Positions 7,794-16,630 of a stretch of 64,000 nt of DNA are shown here, piece by piece. The stretch spans positions 1,852,001-1,916,000 of the forward strand of contig NZ_CP014525.1 of the NCBI RefSeq assembly GCF_001611975.1, read 5' to 3'. Source of the stretch: Haematospirillum jordaniae. Its GTDB lineage: Bacteria; Pseudomonadota; Alphaproteobacteria; Rhodospirillales; Rhodospirillaceae. Each line of letters opens with the position of its first letter. Position 1 is the stretch's first letter. The translations under genes were made by a program, and so were the position numbers. The notes under the pieces were generated by a model. It saw nothing but the letters and a program-made list of their open reading frames with translations, had not been told where the DNA came from and ran no database searches.

Positions 7794-8681
7794 TCAGGAA
7801 ACAGCCTCCAGAAGGCCGGCATCCGTCATAGCCGCACGCACACGTTCCCGAGCATTCTGACTGGCTGGAACCAAGGGGAGGCGGACACGGTCCGAACAAT
7901 GCCCCAACAGGCTGGCAGCATACTTGACCGGGGCTGGATTGGTTTCACAAAACAATGCACTGTGTAATGGCACAAGACGATCGCGCAAGGAATTTACCTT
8001 TTCCATGTTTCCCTCTTGCCAGGCGCGGTGCAGATCAGCACACAGGCGAGGGGCAATATTTGAAGTTACGGATATACAGCCATGCCCACCCTGGGCCAGA
8101 AAGGCAACCGCTGTATGATCATCCCCAGAGAACTGGCAAAAATTAGCACCAAGGGCAAGGCGCAGCTGCACCGGACGCGACAGGTCAGCCGTGGCATCCT
8201 TGATACCGGCTATCCTCGGCAACTCAGCAAGACGCTTCATTGTGTCCAGTGACATGTCCACAACGCTGCGCCCGGGGATATTATAAATAAACACAGGCAG
8301 TTCACAGGAGTCGTGTATTGCCTTGTAGTGTTGGTACAGCCCCTCCTGTGTGGGCTTGTTATAGTAGGGCGTTACAACCATAACCGCGTTGGCACCAACC
8401 TGTTCTGCGTACTGTGCGCGCTCTATGGATTCAGCAGTACAATTGGTGCCCGATCCAGCCATGACGACAGCACGGCCAGAGGCCGCCTCCACACACAACC
8501 TCAGAAGCCTTTTATATTCGTCTGGGCTGAGTACTGGCGTCTCTCCTGTTGTTCCGGCCGGAACAAGGCCATTGGTACCTTTGTCGACTTGCCACACGAC
8601 AAAGTCCTGAAAGGCCCGCTCGTCAACAGACCCATCCACAGAAAATGGGGTAATCAGGGCTGTAAAAGACCCGCTGTACAT
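7794..8681 (-). CDS. dapA: 4-hydroxy-tetrahydrodipicolinate synthase (DapA)
   Basis: DapA condenses pyruvate with aspartate semialdehyde, the committed step to diaminopimelate and lysine. The 295-residue TIM-barrel protein has the family pattern: GSFTALITPF at the start, GTTGETPVLS for substrate binding, the tyrosine of IYNIPGRS and the Schiff-base lysine in IAGIKDATAD. The ATG at 8681 has GGAG 6 nt upstream; the open frame extends further 5' but without a ribosome site. It is divergent from the lytic transglycosylase gene and cotranscribed with smpB. Confidence 0.96.
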   Translation of the reverse strand: MYSGSFTALITPFSVDGSVDERAFQDFVVWQVDKGTNGLVPAGTTGETPVLSPDEYKRLLRLCVEAASGRAVVMAGSGTNCTAESIERAQYAEQVGANAVMVVTPYYNKPTQEGLYQHYKAIHDSCELPVFIYNIPGRSVVDMSLDTMKRLAELPRIAGIKDATADLSRPVQLRLALGANFCQFSGDDHTAVAFLAQGGHGCISVTSNIAPRLCADLHRAWQEGNMEKVNSLRDRLVPLHSALFCETNPAPVKYAASLLGHCSDRVRLPLVPASQNARERVRAAMTDAGLLEAVS

Positions 8682-8931
8682 GGTTGGCTCCGTCAGGCAT
8701 GGTTTGTTCGGGCACATCAAAGGCCCCAAGCCAAGGCAAGACAATAACGATCCATCAATCCAGGGGCAAGCATTCCTGGACCATGAATTCTGCGAAAACA
8801 AGAAATACACAGCATGTTGCTGTCATGGAAATTCCATATGCCACAGCGCGTCCTATCTGCTATACAGCCAAAAGTATAGAGTTGTTCCGGAAAGCAGGGC
8901 AGGCCCTGCAAACTTGGGGGCAGACCGAGCG

Positions 8932-10917
8932 TTGCTTATCTTACGGGATATATGGAATTCCGTCGCGGTTCTGGCTTTTATTGCCGGGCTGCAGGTATCA
9001 ACTTCGTCAGTCTTGGCATCTGTTCATTTCAGTGGGTTGAACGCTGGGGATCAGGTTCTATATACACGAGCCTTATCGGATGCGGATTCTGACCGATGGG
9101 GCGATGCCCTGCGCAATGGACAGCTTGCTGACAACCCGGTGCTTGTGAACTATCTCAGGTGGCGCTGGCTCACAGATAACGATAGCACCCCAAGCTTTTC
9201 CGATGTCCGCGACTTCATCGCAAAATATCCAGACTGGCCCATGATGTCGGTCCTGCAGCGCAAGGCTGAGGAACGAATGACAGGCGATGAGGCCCCCGAA
9301 GATCTTCTGAAATGGTTCCGGGCTTGGCCACCACGGACAGGGCGTGGCCGTATGTTTATGGCCGAAGCACTTCTGGCCACAGGCAGGAAGGGCGAAGCCG
9401 AGGAGTTGATCCGTGACACATGGATCAGTTACGGCCTGGCACGAAGCGACGAAACCCGTCTGCTCGCCCGGTTCGGGAAGTGGCTTCGAAGTCAGGACCA
9501 CAGAAAACGCCTTGATGAGCGCCTGTGGGCTGGGGATCTTGGCGATGCCCGTTTCCTTCTGAAGGAGCAACGGATCGATTCCGATACCCGCGCGGTTGCC
9601 TTGGCCCGCATCGCGCTGCAGGAACGCTCTGGCGCCGCAGATAAGCTTGTGCGTAACGTTCCCCGCAACCGCGCCGACGACCCGGGCTTTGTCTTTGACC
9701 GCATGGTGTTCCGACGCCAGAAAAACCTGGAAGAGTCTGCTGCCGAACTTCTTGGTCATCCCTCTGCGGACAAGGGAAAACCGGATCTATGGGCAAAAGA
9801 GAGACTGGTCCTAGCCAGAGCGATGCTCGACAAGGGAAATTATCGCAGGGCCTATGACATGGCTCGTAGGCATGCCATTCAAGGTGGAGCCGTCTACGCA
9901 GATCTAGAATGGTTGGCAGGGTGGATTGCTCTACGCTTTCTCGATCGCCCCAAAATGGCACTGCCCCATTTTCGCAATGTTGCATCGGCCGTCAGCTTTC
10001 CCATCAGTGTTGCCCGGGCCCACTACTGGATCGGGAGAACCCTAGAAACACTTGGTGATAGCACAGAAGCAAAGAAGGCTTATCTCCGGGCTGCCGATGA
10101 GCCGACAACCTTCTACGGCCAGCTGGCAGCCGAGCGTACGGGCACCATACCGTCGCTGCCTCCTGCTCCAAGGGCTTCCGGCGACGAGAAGGAAACTGCC
10201 AGCGCACGGTCGCTGACCCTTACAGCCTTGGCTTTGGCCTCCTTGGGACGGCAGCAGGAGATGATGCCGTTCCTTATTCGCCTGATCGAAGATGCCAAAA
10301 CACCGGGAGAGAGGGCTATTGCCCTGAACATCGCACGCGAAGCCGGAACAGAGGCCGGTGTCGCAATCGCGCGCCGCGCAGCACAAAAAGGGCATCACGA
10401 CCTAGATACGGCATACCCCCTGCCCGATTTTACGTTACCTGATGGTCCGGAAAAGGCATTAATTCTTGCTGTTATTCGCCAAGAAAGTAACTTTGGTACC
10501 GGCGCAATCAGTGCGGCCGGCGCCCGCGGTTTGATGCAGTTAATGCCTTCCACGGCCAAAGCTGTGGCCAAGCAGCGCGGTGTGGCCATGAAAAGCAGCG
10601 AGATACTGAACCGGGATCCAGATCTGAACGTTTCATTGGGATCGCATTATCTCTCGACGCTTTTGAAGCGTTTTGATGGGTCCTATGCCATGGCTATTGC
10701 AGCCTATAACGCAGGGCCAGGACGCCCTGCCCGCTGGGCCCGTGAATATGGAGACCCACGCACCCGAGAAATTGATATGCTTGACTGGATCGAACGCATT
10801 CCATTCCCGGAAACACGCAACTACGTGCAAAGGGTTATGGAAGCTACGGCTGTTTATCGCTATCGTCTGGGATACACCCAGAACGCCTTCCGGATCGGCC
10901 GTGATTTGGGACGTTGA
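8932..10917 (+). CDS. slt: Soluble lytic murein transglycosylase, Slt70-like
   Basis: This periplasmic enzyme cuts the MurNAc-GlcNAc bond in peptidoglycan to leave 1,6-anhydromuramic ends. A signal peptide (hydrophobic NSVAVLAFIAGLQV, cleavage after VLA) is followed by a long alpha-helical superhelical region and a C-terminal SLT domain with the catalytic glutamate E518 in IRQESNFG, then GARGLMQLMPSTA and the AYNAGPGRPARW motif. The open frame runs back to 8680, but nothing upstream of the signal peptide looks coding; the only start that fits is TTG at 8932 with GGGGG about 11 nt upstream (661 residues). Slt is often next to dapA in alphaproteobacteria. The start is the only doubtful point. 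Confidence 0.88.
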   Translation: MLILRDIWNSVAVLAFIAGLQVSTSSVLASVHFSGLNAGDQVLYTRALSDADSDRWGDALRNGQLADNPVLVNYLRWRWLTDNDSTPSFSDVRDFIAKYPDWPMMSVLQRKAEERMTGDEAPEDLLKWFRAWPPRTGRGRMFMAEALLATGRKGEAEELIRDTWISYGLARSDETRLLARFGKWLRSQDHRKRLDERLWAGDLGDARFLLKEQRIDSDTRAVALARIALQERSGAADKLVRNVPRNRADDPGFVFDRMVFRRQKNLEESAAELLGHPSADKGKPDLWAKERLVLARAMLDKGNYRRAYDMARRHAIQGGAVYADLEWLAGWIALRFLDRPKMALPHFRNVASAVSFPISVARAHYWIGRTLETLGDSTEAKKAYLRAADEPTTFYGQLAAERTGTIPSLPPAPRASGDEKETASARSLTLTALALASLGRQQEMMPFLIRLIEDAKTPGERAIALNIAREAGTEAGVAIARRAAQKGHHDLDTAYPLPDFTLPDGPEKALILAVIRQESNFGTGAISAAGARGLMQLMPSTAKAVAKQRGVAMKSSEILNRDPDLNVSLGSHYLSTLLKRFDGSYAMAIAAYNAGPGRPARWAREYGDPRTREIDMLDWIERIPFPETRNYVQRVMEATAVYRYRLGYTQNAFRIGRDLGR

Positions 10918-10930
10918 TGAACATGATAAT

Positions 10931-11785
10931 TCACAGTATTGAGGCAATCCAGCTTCTTACAAGGTCTATCTGATCCTCTTTCATAAGAGATGGCGCATGG
11001 CCGCATTCTTTGACTTCAATAACCGTAGTACCGGGGCGCATGCTCATACGGTGCGCTGTTTCACGGGATAAAAGACCGGATCGTTCACCTCTTAGAACCA
11101 GCACGGGTATTGTCAGACTTTCCCATACGGGCCATAGCTCAACATCCTGACCAGCTGTTGCCTGCAATGAAAGCCCGATAGCCGGGTCGTAATGAAAACG
11201 AAACCCCCCACTTTCTGGATCTGACTTGATAGAAGATTGCACCAAGTGATCTTGGCGGGATTCCGGGATCGGGCCAAAATCTGCATACCGATCAAGTATC
11301 TGTGCTTTTGCAGCAGAATAGTCAGAAAATAAGGGGGTATCCCCTACATAATTACGGATGCTCTCTAATGACGCATCTTCAATGAATGGCCCCACATCAT
11401 TCATAATAAGGTATTGAACAGGTGATCCGGGAAGGGCTGCCATAAACATACCGATAAGCCCGCCCATGGATGTTCCAATCCATAGAGTAGGAGGAGAGCC
11501 AAAGCGGGATATCAACGTTGTCATATCAGACAGATAACACGGGTAGGCATAACCAGCAGGATCTACAAGCCAATCGGATTGACCTCGGCCCAAAATATCC
11601 GGACACACGACATGATAACGGGGTGCCAACGCATGAGCCAGGAAATCGAAATCTCTCCCGGAGCGCGTCAATCCATGAGCGCAGACAACAAGTGGATGCT
11701 CTGACCGTCCCCACTCGACCCAGGCCATACGTCGAAAGCCCTCCGGCCGCAGGCACAAGGTAGTTCCTGAGTGCGGCTCAGGCAT
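10931..11785 (-). CDS. Alpha/beta hydrolase
   Basis: The 284-residue protein has the alpha/beta hydrolase fold: oxyanion HGLTRSGRDFDFLA, the nucleophile elbow GTSMGG with S106, and the histidine of ECGHAPSL. The substrate is unknown. The place where relatives usually carry the catalytic acid (RGxxSDxLS) reads RGERSGLLS, so the expected aspartate is a glycine; activity may depend on another residue. No signal peptide is visible, so it is probably cytoplasmic. It stands convergent with slt (13 bp apart) and alone in its direction until the gene at 11848. Confidence 0.85.
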   Translation of the reverse strand: MPEPHSGTTLCLRPEGFRRMAWVEWGRSEHPLVVCAHGLTRSGRDFDFLAHALAPRYHVVCPDILGRGQSDWLVDPAGYAYPCYLSDMTTLISRFGSPPTLWIGTSMGGLIGMFMAALPGSPVQYLIMNDVGPFIEDASLESIRNYVGDTPLFSDYSAAKAQILDRYADFGPIPESRQDHLVQSSIKSDPESGGFRFHYDPAIGLSLQATAGQDVELWPVWESLTIPVLVLRGERSGLLSRETAHRMSMRPGTTVIEVKECGHAPSLMKEDQIDLVRSWIASIL

Positions 11786-11847
11786 CTGGGCATCTCCTAA
11801 ACAGAGAATGGCGCTTCGATACTACAGGGAAACCGGACGCAACGGGA

Positions 11848-12348
11848 CTAGCGGCTTGCCGTACGGGATTCCTGCCCGGAAACCTTGCACTGTGGAAGGC
11901 CGTCATCTTGGGCTGGCATGGAAGATACGGCAAAATGCTTCAGACTCTCGGCTGTTTCCAAGGCATTAACGGCATCAAGAACCTTGGCCGCATCCTGACA
12001 ATACGAAACAACTCCCTGACTACGAATAGATGCATCGTTGGCAAGGCGGGTCATAAAACGGTCGAAATGATAAGTAGAGTTCTTCCCGTAAGACCGCTTG
12101 AAGTAACCGCGCAACTCATGGGCGTTACTCGATAACGTGCTGCTGTGGGCTTGGACGTAACGGCCATAACTATCACGAAGGCCGGCCCCACTATTTCCAC
12201 ACTTTAGGGCCGCAACCATCAGCTCAACATGAAGTTGACGAACGCGAATCGCCTCATCATCAGCCTTATGAAGGCATGACGAAGCAAAGACGCTCTCTGA
12301 CAGAAGAGAAAGAGCAAAGAATCCAGCAGAGAAAAAAGAAGTCCTCAC
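11848..12348 (-). CDS. Exported protein of unknown function
   Basis: The 166-residue product starts with a clear signal peptide (MRTSFFSAGFFALSLLSESVFA, cleavage near FAS-S). The mature part is helical and hydrophilic, with four cysteines (about residues 25, 50, 117, 153) that could make two disulfides in the periplasm, and ends in a polar tail. I recognise no domain or motif. It lies between the alpha/beta hydrolase and rsh on the same strand, 66 bp from the end of rsh. The coding call rests on the signal peptide, the even codon use and its fit between neighbours. Confidence 0.72.
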   Translation of the reverse strand: MRTSFFSAGFFALSLLSESVFASSCLHKADDEAIRVRQLHVELMVAALKCGNSGAGLRDSYGRYVQAHSSTLSSNAHELRGYFKRSYGKNSTYHFDRFMTRLANDASIRSQGVVSYCQDAAKVLDAVNALETAESLKHFAVSSMPAQDDGLPQCKVSGQESRTASR

Positions 12349-12414
12349 GCGTTCACCATAAAAACGATACTACAATTAAAAGGCATCATATTGCCTTATC
12401 CATCACGAGCACAA

Positions 12415-14586
12415 TTACTTTCTTGCCCTCTCGACCGAGCTGACAGATGGAGTTGCCCTAAGAGCTGCTATTATATTAATAAGATGTTTCACGTCACGAA
12501 CATCAATATCAACAATCATATCAAAGAACTCAGCCGTACGACCCGTTATCTTGAGGTTTGTTATATTTCCCATATTCTTGGCTATTATGGTTGATAGAAC
12601 ACCAAGACTACCCGTTTCATTAGAGACAACAAGGTTAACACGCCCAATGTAATTCTGCCCTGTCCCCTCCTGATCCCAAGCCAAGTCAAGCCACCGCTCG
12701 GGCTGGTCTGAAAATGGCCCCAATTGTTCGCAATCAATCGTATGGATTGTAACACCCTTTCCGGTTGTTACAATGCCAACAATACGATCACCGGGAAGAG
12801 GGTGGCAGCATTTTGCATAATGGAGCGCCATTCCCGGAATCAATCCCTTAATGGCAACAGCATGCCTTCTGCTGCCGTTCTTCTCTCGATGGCGACCATC
12901 CAAATGCCGGGGCCGAGGCAGTGTATCTTCAACAGGTTTGGCCATGCGAAGACCGGGGTAAACGGCCAGCACCACTTCCCGCCCAGTATGTATCCCCTCC
13001 CCCACATGGGCACAGAGGTCATCAACTGTATCAACCTTGAATTTTTTCAGAACGACAGACAACGCCTTGTCTGTCATCTCGTACCCTTCATCACGGAAGG
13101 CTTGAGACAGAATTTTACGCCCAAGCTCCGTATGCTGGTCTTTCTGCTGGTTGCGGATATAGCGCCGAATCCGGGCACGCGCCTTGCCGGAAGCAACAAA
13201 ACGCTCCCATTCGGGATTGGGCGTTTGCTTGGGACTGGTAATAACCTCGACTTGATCACCATTGGACAAAATGGAACGCAGGGGAACGATCCGGCCATTC
13301 ACCTTTGCCCCAACACAGGTATCACCAACGTGCGTATGCACCGCATAAGCAAAATCAACCGGCGTTGCGCCTCCCGGCAGGGCGATAAGATCGCCCTTGG
13401 GTGTAAAGCAGAAAACCTGATCCTGAAACATCTCCAGCTTGGTATGTTCCAGAAATTCCTCTGGATTGGTTGCATGATCCAATATTTCAAGCAACTCACG
13501 CACCCAACGATACTGCCGCCCATCTGTCATCGTCCCGGCGGCAGGAACAGTCACCTGCTTGTAATTCCAGTGTGCCGCAACACCCATCTCTGCGATATCA
13601 TGCATGGCATGCGTTCGGATCTGGATCTCAATCCGGTGGCGCTGGGGCCCAATAATACCAGTATGGAGAGACTGATAGCCATTAGGCTTGGGCGTTGAAA
13701 TATAGTCCTTGAAACGCCCTGGAACCATGGGATAGGCCGCATGAAGCAACCCAAGAGTCCGGTAACAGTCTTCCACCGAAGGAACAAGAACCCGGAAGGC
13801 CATAATATCCGATAGTTGCTCGAATGCGACATCCTTGCGCTGCATCTTGCGCCAGATGGAACAGGGCGTTTTTTCCCTGCCTGATAATGTTGCCTGGACA
13901 CCCCCATGGGCCAACGTATCACGAAGCTCACCAATCACGCGCGAAACCAGATCTCCACCCTGCTCTTCAAGGTAACGCAAGCGTGCCACAATCGAGGCAT
14001 GCGCATCGGGATGCAGCTCTGCGAACGCGCTCTCTTCAAGTTCAACCTTGAACTCCTGCATGCCTATACGCTCGGCCAAGGGAGCGTATATTTCCATGGT
14101 TTCCAGAGCAATACGACGACGCTTTTCCGGCTTCTTGATGTAGTGTAGCGTACGCATATTGTGCACGCGATCAGCAAGCTTTACGAGCAGAACGCGAATG
14201 TCTTCGCTCATAGCAAGAAGAAGCTTGCGGAAGTTCTCTGCCTGCTTCGTCTGGTCCGACTGAAGCTCTATACGGGCCAGCTTGGTCACGCCATCAACAA
14301 GACGCGCCACGTCCCCGCCAAAAAGGCGGGTAACCTCATCAAGGGTTACATCGGTATCCTCGATCGTATCATGAAGAAGAGCCGTAATGATGGTCGCGGT
14401 ATCAAGGCGATAGCGTGTAAGAATACCAGCAACTTCAACAGGATGAGAGAAATACGGGTCCCCACTTGCCCGTAACTGTGATCCGTGCCTTTGGACCGCG
14501 AAAACATAGGCACGATTGAGGGCATCCTCGTCCGCTGTCGGATCATAGGCCTTGACGCGCTCAACAAGCTCATACTGCCGCATCAT
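12415..14586 (-). CDS. rsh: Bifunctional (p)ppGpp synthetase/hydrolase (Rel/SpoT family)
   Basis: This enzyme makes and degrades the alarmone (p)ppGpp. In order, the 723-residue protein has an HD hydrolase domain (FSHPVEVA, ALLHDTIEDTDVT), a synthetase domain with RFKDYISTPKPNGYQSLHT, whose RFKD is the RxKD form typical of bifunctional enzymes, then a TGS domain (VFCFTPKGDLIALPGGATPVDFAY, seen as FTPKGD-LPGGATPVDFAY), a zinc-finger-like region with HYAKCCHPLPGD, and a C-terminal ACT domain. The intact HDxxED argues for working hydrolase activity. Tandem ATGs at 14586 and 14583 are possible starts. It follows rpoZ, the usual alphaproteobacterial order. Confidence 0.95.
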   Translation of the reverse strand: MMRQYELVERVKAYDPTADEDALNRAYVFAVQRHGSQLRASGDPYFSHPVEVAGILTRYRLDTATIITALLHDTIEDTDVTLDEVTRLFGGDVARLVDGVTKLARIELQSDQTKQAENFRKLLLAMSEDIRVLLVKLADRVHNMRTLHYIKKPEKRRRIALETMEIYAPLAERIGMQEFKVELEESAFAELHPDAHASIVARLRYLEEQGGDLVSRVIGELRDTLAHGGVQATLSGREKTPCSIWRKMQRKDVAFEQLSDIMAFRVLVPSVEDCYRTLGLLHAAYPMVPGRFKDYISTPKPNGYQSLHTGIIGPQRHRIEIQIRTHAMHDIAEMGVAAHWNYKQVTVPAAGTMTDGRQYRWVRELLEILDHATNPEEFLEHTKLEMFQDQVFCFTPKGDLIALPGGATPVDFAYAVHTHVGDTCVGAKVNGRIVPLRSILSNGDQVEVITSPKQTPNPEWERFVASGKARARIRRYIRNQQKDQHTELGRKILSQAFRDEGYEMTDKALSVVLKKFKVDTVDDLCAHVGEGIHTGREVVLAVYPGLRMAKPVEDTLPRPRHLDGRHREKNGSRRHAVAIKGLIPGMALHYAKCCHPLPGDRIVGIVTTGKGVTIHTIDCEQLGPFSDQPERWLDLAWDQEGTGQNYIGRVNLVVSNETGSLGVLSTIIAKNMGNITNLKITGRTAEFFDMIVDIDVRDVKHLINIIAALRATPSVSSVERARK

Positions 14587-14674
14587 TTGCCAAGCACCTG
14601 TTTTTTCTTCTAGATCAGGCCCATAGCATGTCCGACACAAGAAACCGGTCAACACACACCAAGGGCAGAACAAG

Positions 14675-14714
14675 AAAGGGCTGCATACCCATAACCATGG
14701 TATTACAGCCCTTT
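14675..14714 (-). terminator. Intrinsic terminator downstream of rpoZ
   Basis: A stem AAAGGGCTG (14675-14683) with CAGCCCTTT (14706-14714), extended by an inner TACC/GGTA pairing, is followed on the minus strand by TTTCTTGTT. It sits between rpoZ and rsh, so rsh is probably at least partly transcribed from its own promoter. Confidence 0.7.
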
Positions 14715-14759
14715 CAGTAACACAAATACTAACCCAAGATTTATATCAAAATACGACCA

Positions 14760-15164
14760 TCAACCTTCTTCATCAAAGTCATTGTCCTGCATGACGAAGG
14801 CACCTTCTCCTTCTGTCTCTGCACTATCTTGGACAGTCAGCGTATCGTCTGTATCATCCAAGATAATCATGGAACCAATCTCCCCGACCGCTTCAACAGA
14901 GAGGCTGCCAAAGTCGTCATCTTCAGGCTCATCAACCTCGACGTGACGCTGCAGCCCCTGGATAAGGGCGCTCTGCAGGCTATTCACGTCAACCTTGTCT
15001 TCTGCGATTTCCCGAAGAGAAACAACGGGGTTCTTATCATTGTCACGCTCGACAAGCACAGGAGCCCCGGACGATATCTGCCGTGATCTTTGGGCAGATA
15101 CAAGAATCAGATCGAAGCGATTGGGTACCTTGACAACACAATCCTCAACGGTAACTCGGGCCAT
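14760..15164 (-). CDS. rpoZ: RNA polymerase omega subunit (RpoZ)
   Basis: Omega is the small subunit that helps RNA polymerase assemble and, with the beta' subunit, binds ppGpp in proteobacteria. The N-terminal 65 residues are standard: MARVTVEDCVVKVPNRFDL, AQRSRQISSG, and NPVVSLREIAEDKV. The remaining 65 or so form a long acidic tail rich in aspartate and glutamate, longer than in E. coli; extended tails are common in alphaproteobacteria. The ATG at 15164 has GGGAG upstream. It precedes rsh, linking ppGpp synthesis and its target in position. Confidence 0.95.
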   Translation of the reverse strand: MARVTVEDCVVKVPNRFDLILVSAQRSRQISSGAPVLVERDNDKNPVVSLREIAEDKVDVNSLQSALIQGLQRHVEVDEPEDDDFGSLSVEAVGEIGSMIILDDTDDTLTVQDSAETEGEGAFVMQDNDFDEEG

Positions 15165-15256
15165 CGGGCTCTCCCGCAAACAGAACAAGGGACAAAATGG
15201 AGGACAGATAAGTCTGCCTGTATAGACGAGTGTTCACCCCCTGACAAGAACCATCC

Positions 15257-15763
15257 TTACTGCGCGGCAAGGCAACGAATTTCCTGTGAAGGATCCAAGG
15301 CAGCCATCATATCGGGGATACATGCCCCTGAAACCGGGTGAATCCAGTTCGGAGCGATTTCCTGCAAGGGAAACAAGACAAAAGCCCTCTCATGCAGTCG
15401 TGGGTGCGGTAACCGCAACTCCTCTCCGCCTTTCTCACCAACGGCGTAAGTATGATAGGCCAAAAGATCAAGATCTATGACCCTGGAAGCATTGGGCTCA
15501 GAACGAACCCTGCCCATTACACTCTCAATACGATGCAAGAGGTTCAGAAGATCACGGGGCGGTAGGTCTGTGTCAACCTGTACAACGGCATTGACGTACC
15601 ATGGCTGTTCGGATCGTGGCACAGGAGCACTCTCCCACAGGGAAGAACGCTGCGTAACAGGCACACCATGCTGTTCAAGCAATATAATAGCTGCATCGAA
15701 TGCTTGGGCAGGGGAACCACAAGGCCCTGTAAGATTGGCCCCAAAAGCAACAAAAACAGACAC
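15257..15763 (-). CDS. folK: 2-amino-4-hydroxy-6-hydroxymethyldihydropteridine pyrophosphokinase (FolK)
   Basis: FolK transfers pyrophosphate from ATP to the pterin before dihydropteroate synthase in folate synthesis. The 168-residue protein has FVAFGANL, the SSLWESAPV motif, YVNAVVQV, and the signature RVIDLDLLAY followed by LPHPRLHERAFVLFPL, which hold the Mg-ATP and substrate contacts. It is 93 bp upstream of rpoZ on the same strand and divergent from the NYN gene. Confidence 0.95.
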   Translation of the reverse strand: MSVFVAFGANLTGPCGSPAQAFDAAIILLEQHGVPVTQRSSLWESAPVPRSEQPWYVNAVVQVDTDLPPRDLLNLLHRIESVMGRVRSEPNASRVIDLDLLAYHTYAVGEKGGEELRLPHPRLHERAFVLFPLQEIAPNWIHPVSGACIPDMMAALDPSQEIRCLAAQ

Positions 15764-15955
15764 TAGAAACGCTCCCTGTCCTCGATATCCATAACGATAC
15801 TGGTGATGAATACTGCAAAATTGTTGATTCTGCCTGCAGCCCCGTTGACCTCCCTTAACACTGGGCTATAACCTTCACAGAAGTTAATGACAGTACGTAT
15901 TGCCACCGTTCCGGCATCACAAGGCCTGACCGAACATACTGAAGGAATAAAAGAC

Positions 15956-16630
15956 ATGATTTTTTACCCTGCCGAACGTATTGCCCTGTTTATTGATGGA
16001 TCCAGCCTGTATGCGGCAGCCCGGGCGCTGGGCTTTGATATAGATTATCGCAAGCTTCTGGACCTGTTTGCAACCAAGGGACGCCTTATCCGGGCCTTCT
16101 ACTACACCGTACTGATTGAAGACCAAGATTACTACGCGGCTAAATCACCGGCTTCACCGGTTCCACAAACCAAATCCCCTTACTCATCTATCAAGCCCCT
16201 TGTCGACTGGCTCGACTATAACGGCTACACAATGGTTACAAAGCCTGCGACAAAGGAATATATAGACGCATCCGGCCGACGCAAGGCACGGGGAAGCATG
16301 GATATCGAAATGGCCGTTGACGTCATGGAAATGTCCGAGCATCTGGACCACGTTGTCCTGTTCTCCGGCGATGGCGATCTGCGCAGACTTGTCGAAGCTG
16401 TCCAGAAACGTGGGCTGCGTGTGACGGTTGTTTCAACGGTCAAGTCCGCATCGCCAATTGCCTCGGATGATCTTCGCAGACAAGCCGACAACTTCCTGGA
16501 ACTTCTGGACCTTGAACCACTGATTTCCCGCAGCGGTATTGTTCGCCAAGATGAGCGCCAGCATTACCAAGTTCATGGCACAGCACAACAGGATGCATCT
16601 GTTACGCAAGATGAAAATGCTGCTTCCTGA
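15956..16630 (+). CDS. NYN domain protein (LabA/DUF88 family)
   Basis: This 224-residue protein belongs to the NYN/PIN-like family of putative ribonucleases (LabA, DUF88). The conserved acidic residues lie in ALFIDGSSLYAAARALG, GSMDIEMAVDVMEM and LFSGDGDLRRLVEAVQKRG, as expected for a metal-dependent nuclease. The ATG at 15956 follows AAGGA at about 9 nt. The family is common in alphaproteobacteria beside a uracil-DNA glycosylase and rpoZ, as here. Its RNA target is not known. Confidence 0.88.
   Translation: MIFYPAERIALFIDGSSLYAAARALGFDIDYRKLLDLFATKGRLIRAFYYTVLIEDQDYYAAKSPASPVPQTKSPYSSIKPLVDWLDYNGYTMVTKPATKEYIDASGRRKARGSMDIEMAVDVMEMSEHLDHVVLFSGDGDLRRLVEAVQKRGLRVTVVSTVKSASPIASDDLRRQADNFLELLDLEPLISRSGIVRQDERQHYQVHGTAQQDASVTQDENAAS

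Noticed and set aside
12724..13698. Plus-strand open frame of 324 codons
   Set aside because: It is antisense to rsh and has no recognisable domain; long antisense frames are common opposite genes with this codon use.
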